Shown here one piece after another: positions 62,272 through 64,000 of a DNA stretch of 64,000 nt. The notes below the pieces were generated by a model. The model made no database searches. It was not told the DNA's origin and saw nothing but the letters and a program-made list of their open reading frames with translations. A program made the position numbers and the translations under genes. Position 1 is the stretch's first letter, and the number at the start of each line of letters is the position of its first letter. Source of the stretch: Pelagibius sp048268885 (GTDB lineage: Bacteria > Pseudomonadota > Alphaproteobacteria > Kiloniellales > Kiloniellaceae); the NCBI GenBank assembly GCA_048268885.1, contig JBLWUP010000022.1:1-64000 (forward strand). Reading direction: 5' to 3'.

Positions 62272-64000
62272 TCAGTTGCCCAGGGCCGTGGGCAGCCACA
62301 GCGCGATCTGCGGGAACATCATCACCAGGATCAGGCCGACGACCTGCAGGGCGATGAAGGGCAGCACGGAGATGAAGATCTCCTGCAGGCTGACGTCCTT
62401 GGGCGCCACCGACTTCAGCCAGAAGCAGGCCGGACCGAAGGGCGGCGAGAGGAAGTAGATCTGGATGTTCATCACGAAGAGGACGCCGAACCAGATCTTC
62501 GCCTGGTCCTCGGTGAGGCCCAGCTCCGGCGCCAGGGTCATGACCACCGGGGCGAAGACCGGCACGGTGATGAAGACGATGGCGATCCATTCCATGAAAG
62601 TCCCGAGGATCACCAGGATCGCCATCATCATGAGGATGACGCCCATGGCCGGCAGGCCCAAGTCGAGGAACAGCGAGCGCATGAAATCGCCGCCGCCGAC
62701 CAGGTTGAAGATGCCGACGAAGGAGACCGCGCCGAGGATCAGCCAGATGATGGTCCCCACTGTGGTCATGGAGCCGAGCAGCGCCGCCTGGAGGACGGGC
62801 CACTTCATCTCGTGGCGCACCGCGGCCACCACGATGGCACCGATGCAGCCGACGGCGGCGGCCTCGGTCACCGAGGCGACACCGCCGTAGATCGACCCCA
62901 TGACCGCGCCGATGAGGGCGATGCAGAGCAGCACCGCGTTCATGCGGGCGCGCGACAGCTTGTTGCTGCGCCCCGTCATGGCCTCCACTTCCTTGGCGGT
63001 GGGGGCCAGCTTGGGATTGAGGTTCACGCGCAGCAGGACGTAGAGCGCATAGAAGACCGCCAGCATGAGGCCGGGCACGGCGCCCGCCATGAAGAGGTCG
63101 CCGATGCCGACCTCGGCGGAGAGGCCGTAGACGATCATGATGATCGAGGGCGGAATCAGCGTCGCCAGGGCGCCGGAAGCGCAGATCAGGCCGATGGTCA
63201 GCTTGCGGTCGTAGCCCAGGCGGAACATCTGCGGCAGGGCGACCAGGCCCAGCATGACGATCTCGCCGCCCATGACGCCGGACATGGCGGCCAGGATCAC
63301 CGCCACCACGACGGTCTGCACCGCGACGCCGCCGCGCAGGTTGCCGGCGAAGATCGACATGGCGTCGAAGAGGTCCTCGGCGATGCCCGCGCGCTCCAGG
63401 ATCGAGGCCATGAGCACGAAGAAGGGAATGGCGACCAGGGTGTAGTGGTCGAGCAGGCCGGCCGCGTTGGTGGACACCAGGTAGAGCCCGCGCGGCCCGA
63501 AGAAGGCCACCGCCATGAGTACCGAGACGATGAGCGTGACAATGCCCAGCGGCATGCCGGTCATCATCAGCGCGATCAGCAGCACGACCATGATCACCGA
63601 GACGGTGCCCAGGTCGTAGGAGCGCATATCGACCACCTGGCGCGGGTCCAGCGCCTCGCCGATGCCGGAGAAAAAACCCTGGATCGTGCCGAAGGCGCTG
63701 TCGGCGCCGCTGTAATGCGCGACGAGGGCGACCAGGAAGTAGAAGGTCATGAGGGCGCCGAGCGTCTTCACGGCGCCGCGCCAGGCCGTGGTCTCGAAAT
63801 GCCGGTGCAGGTTCACCGTCAGCTGGGCGAGATAGAGGAAGCCGCCCACCATCAGCAGCACCTTGAGGATCATCGGCATGGGCGAGTTGAAGGCGCTGCC
63901 CGTGCGCTCGACATGGTCGACGGCCGTGTAGGCGCGGATCGCCGCGTCGCTCAACAGCAGGAAGAGCGCCAGGATGCCGACCACCATGGCGACGAGGTCG
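62272..64000 (-). CDS. TRAP transporter large permease (DctM), probably fused to DctQ; start beyond window
   Basis: At least 571 residues; the frame stays open to the window edge, so the start is missing. The first ~140 residues contain four helices of the small DctQ-like subunit (LKVLLMVGGFLYLAQLTVNL; GALMTFYFLVALVAHY), then a complete DctM domain (LMMTGMPLGIVTLIVSVLMA, ILERAGIAEDLFDAM, PPSIIMIVYG, GTFMEWIAIVFITVPVF). A DctQM fusion is inferred. It drives sodium-dependent uptake of an organic or sugar acid delivered by a DctP protein, which must be outside the window. Confidence 0.88.
   Translation of the reverse strand, partial: DLVAMVVGILALFLLLSDAAIRAYTAVDHVERTGSAFNSPMPMILKVLLMVGGFLYLAQLTVNLHRHFETTAWRGAVKTLGALMTFYFLVALVAHYSGADSAFGTIQGFFSGIGEALDPRQVVDMRSYDLGTVSVIMVVLLIALMMTGMPLGIVTLIVSVLMAVAFFGPRGLYLVSTNAAGLLDHYTLVAIPFFVLMASILERAGIAEDLFDAMSIFAGNLRGGVAVQTVVVAVILAAMSGVMGGEIVMLGLVALPQMFRLGYDRKLTIGLICASGALATLIPPSIIMIVYGLSAEVGIGDLFMAGAVPGLMLAVFYALYVLLRVNLNPKLAPTAKEVEAMTGRSNKLSRARMNAVLLCIALIGAVMGSIYGGVASVTEAAAVGCIGAIVVAAVRHEMKWPVLQAALLGSMTTVGTIIWLILGAVSFVGIFNLVGGGDFMRSLFLDLGLPAMGVILMMMAILVILGTFMEWIAIVFITVPVFAPVVMTLAPELGLTEDQAKIWFGVLFVMNIQIYFLSPPFGPACFWLKSVAPKDVSLQEIFISVLPFIALQVVGLILVMMFPQIALWLPTALGN

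Overview
The window is high-GC DNA (roughly two-thirds G+C by eye) with densely packed genes and ATGA/TGATG start-stop overlaps. The gene content points to a free-living, probably marine or soil, alphaproteobacterium of the Rhodospirillales type: RecX, DUF1289 and PilZ proteins, a redox-type adenylate cyclase, TRAP and Dpp-type uptake, and a KaiB-like protein. The inverted repeats built on GTCGTCCCGGG and on TTCGAGACGC are also familiar from alphaproteobacterial genomes. The lineage is an inference from gene content. No rRNA, tRNA, CRISPR array, intact IS or phage gene was seen.

Layout. 0.1-8.6 kb: two tandem TraB/GumN-like secreted proteins, two ABC-2 permeases without an ATPase, recX, a TPR lipoprotein-like secreted protein, a membrane adenylate cyclase with a [2Fe-2S] domain, and DUF1289, PilZ and small conserved genes. 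Three copies of a CTAG-bounded hairpin element sit exactly at stop codons here. 9-18 kb: a hybrid histidine kinase, then a peptide ABC transporter (substrate-binding protein, permease, fused permease-ATPase, ATPase) with a GntR regulator, and a divergent DUF1028 gene. 18-25 kb: a very large class A penicillin-binding protein and tcuAB (tricarballylate oxidation) with a divergent GntR regulator. 25.3-29 kb: a compact TetR / membrane-fusion / FtsX-permease / ATPase efflux cassette that looks acquired. 28.9-34.6 kb: an iron-uptake locus (FecI-type sigma, FecR, TonB receptor, PepSY membrane protein) with two Fur-box-like palindromes. 34.7-37.4 kb: an MFS exporter and an ECF41 sigma factor, broken by an assembly gap, translationally coupled to a carboxymuconolactone-decarboxylase-like protein.

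37.4-44 kb is an all-signalling block on the minus strand: a large sensor kinase, a KaiB homologue, a second hybrid kinase whose receiver domain has lost its phospho-acceptor Asp, and a receiver-PAS-GGDEF diguanylate cyclase. No KaiC is present. 44.3-54.5 kb: a LysR regulator diverges from a polyamine-type ABC importer followed by a catabolic set (class III aminotransferase, beta-keto acid cleavage enzyme, GNAT, acetylpolyamine-amidohydrolase-like deacetylase, FAD amine/amino-acid oxidase). Together these look like an import-and-degrade operon for an amine or beta-amino acid not yet assigned. 54.5-64 kb: a convergent sugar-acid operon with a TRAP transporter, a 40-residue membrane peptide, three unrelated sugar-acid dehydratase families, an RraA-like protein, an HpcH/HpaI aldolase and a 2,5-dioxovalerate-type dehydrogenase, which would feed pyruvate and 2-oxoglutarate.

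Several regulatory circuits can be read directly from DNA: twin LysR boxes at 45.3 kb, a TetR operator at 25.3 kb, a GntR palindrome at 24.3 kb, Fur-like boxes at 32.8 and 34.65 kb, a shared promoter-like motif in front of fecR and the TonB receptor, and an ECF41-type promoter at 37.4 kb. All functions are read from sequence motifs and remembered family features; no database search was run.
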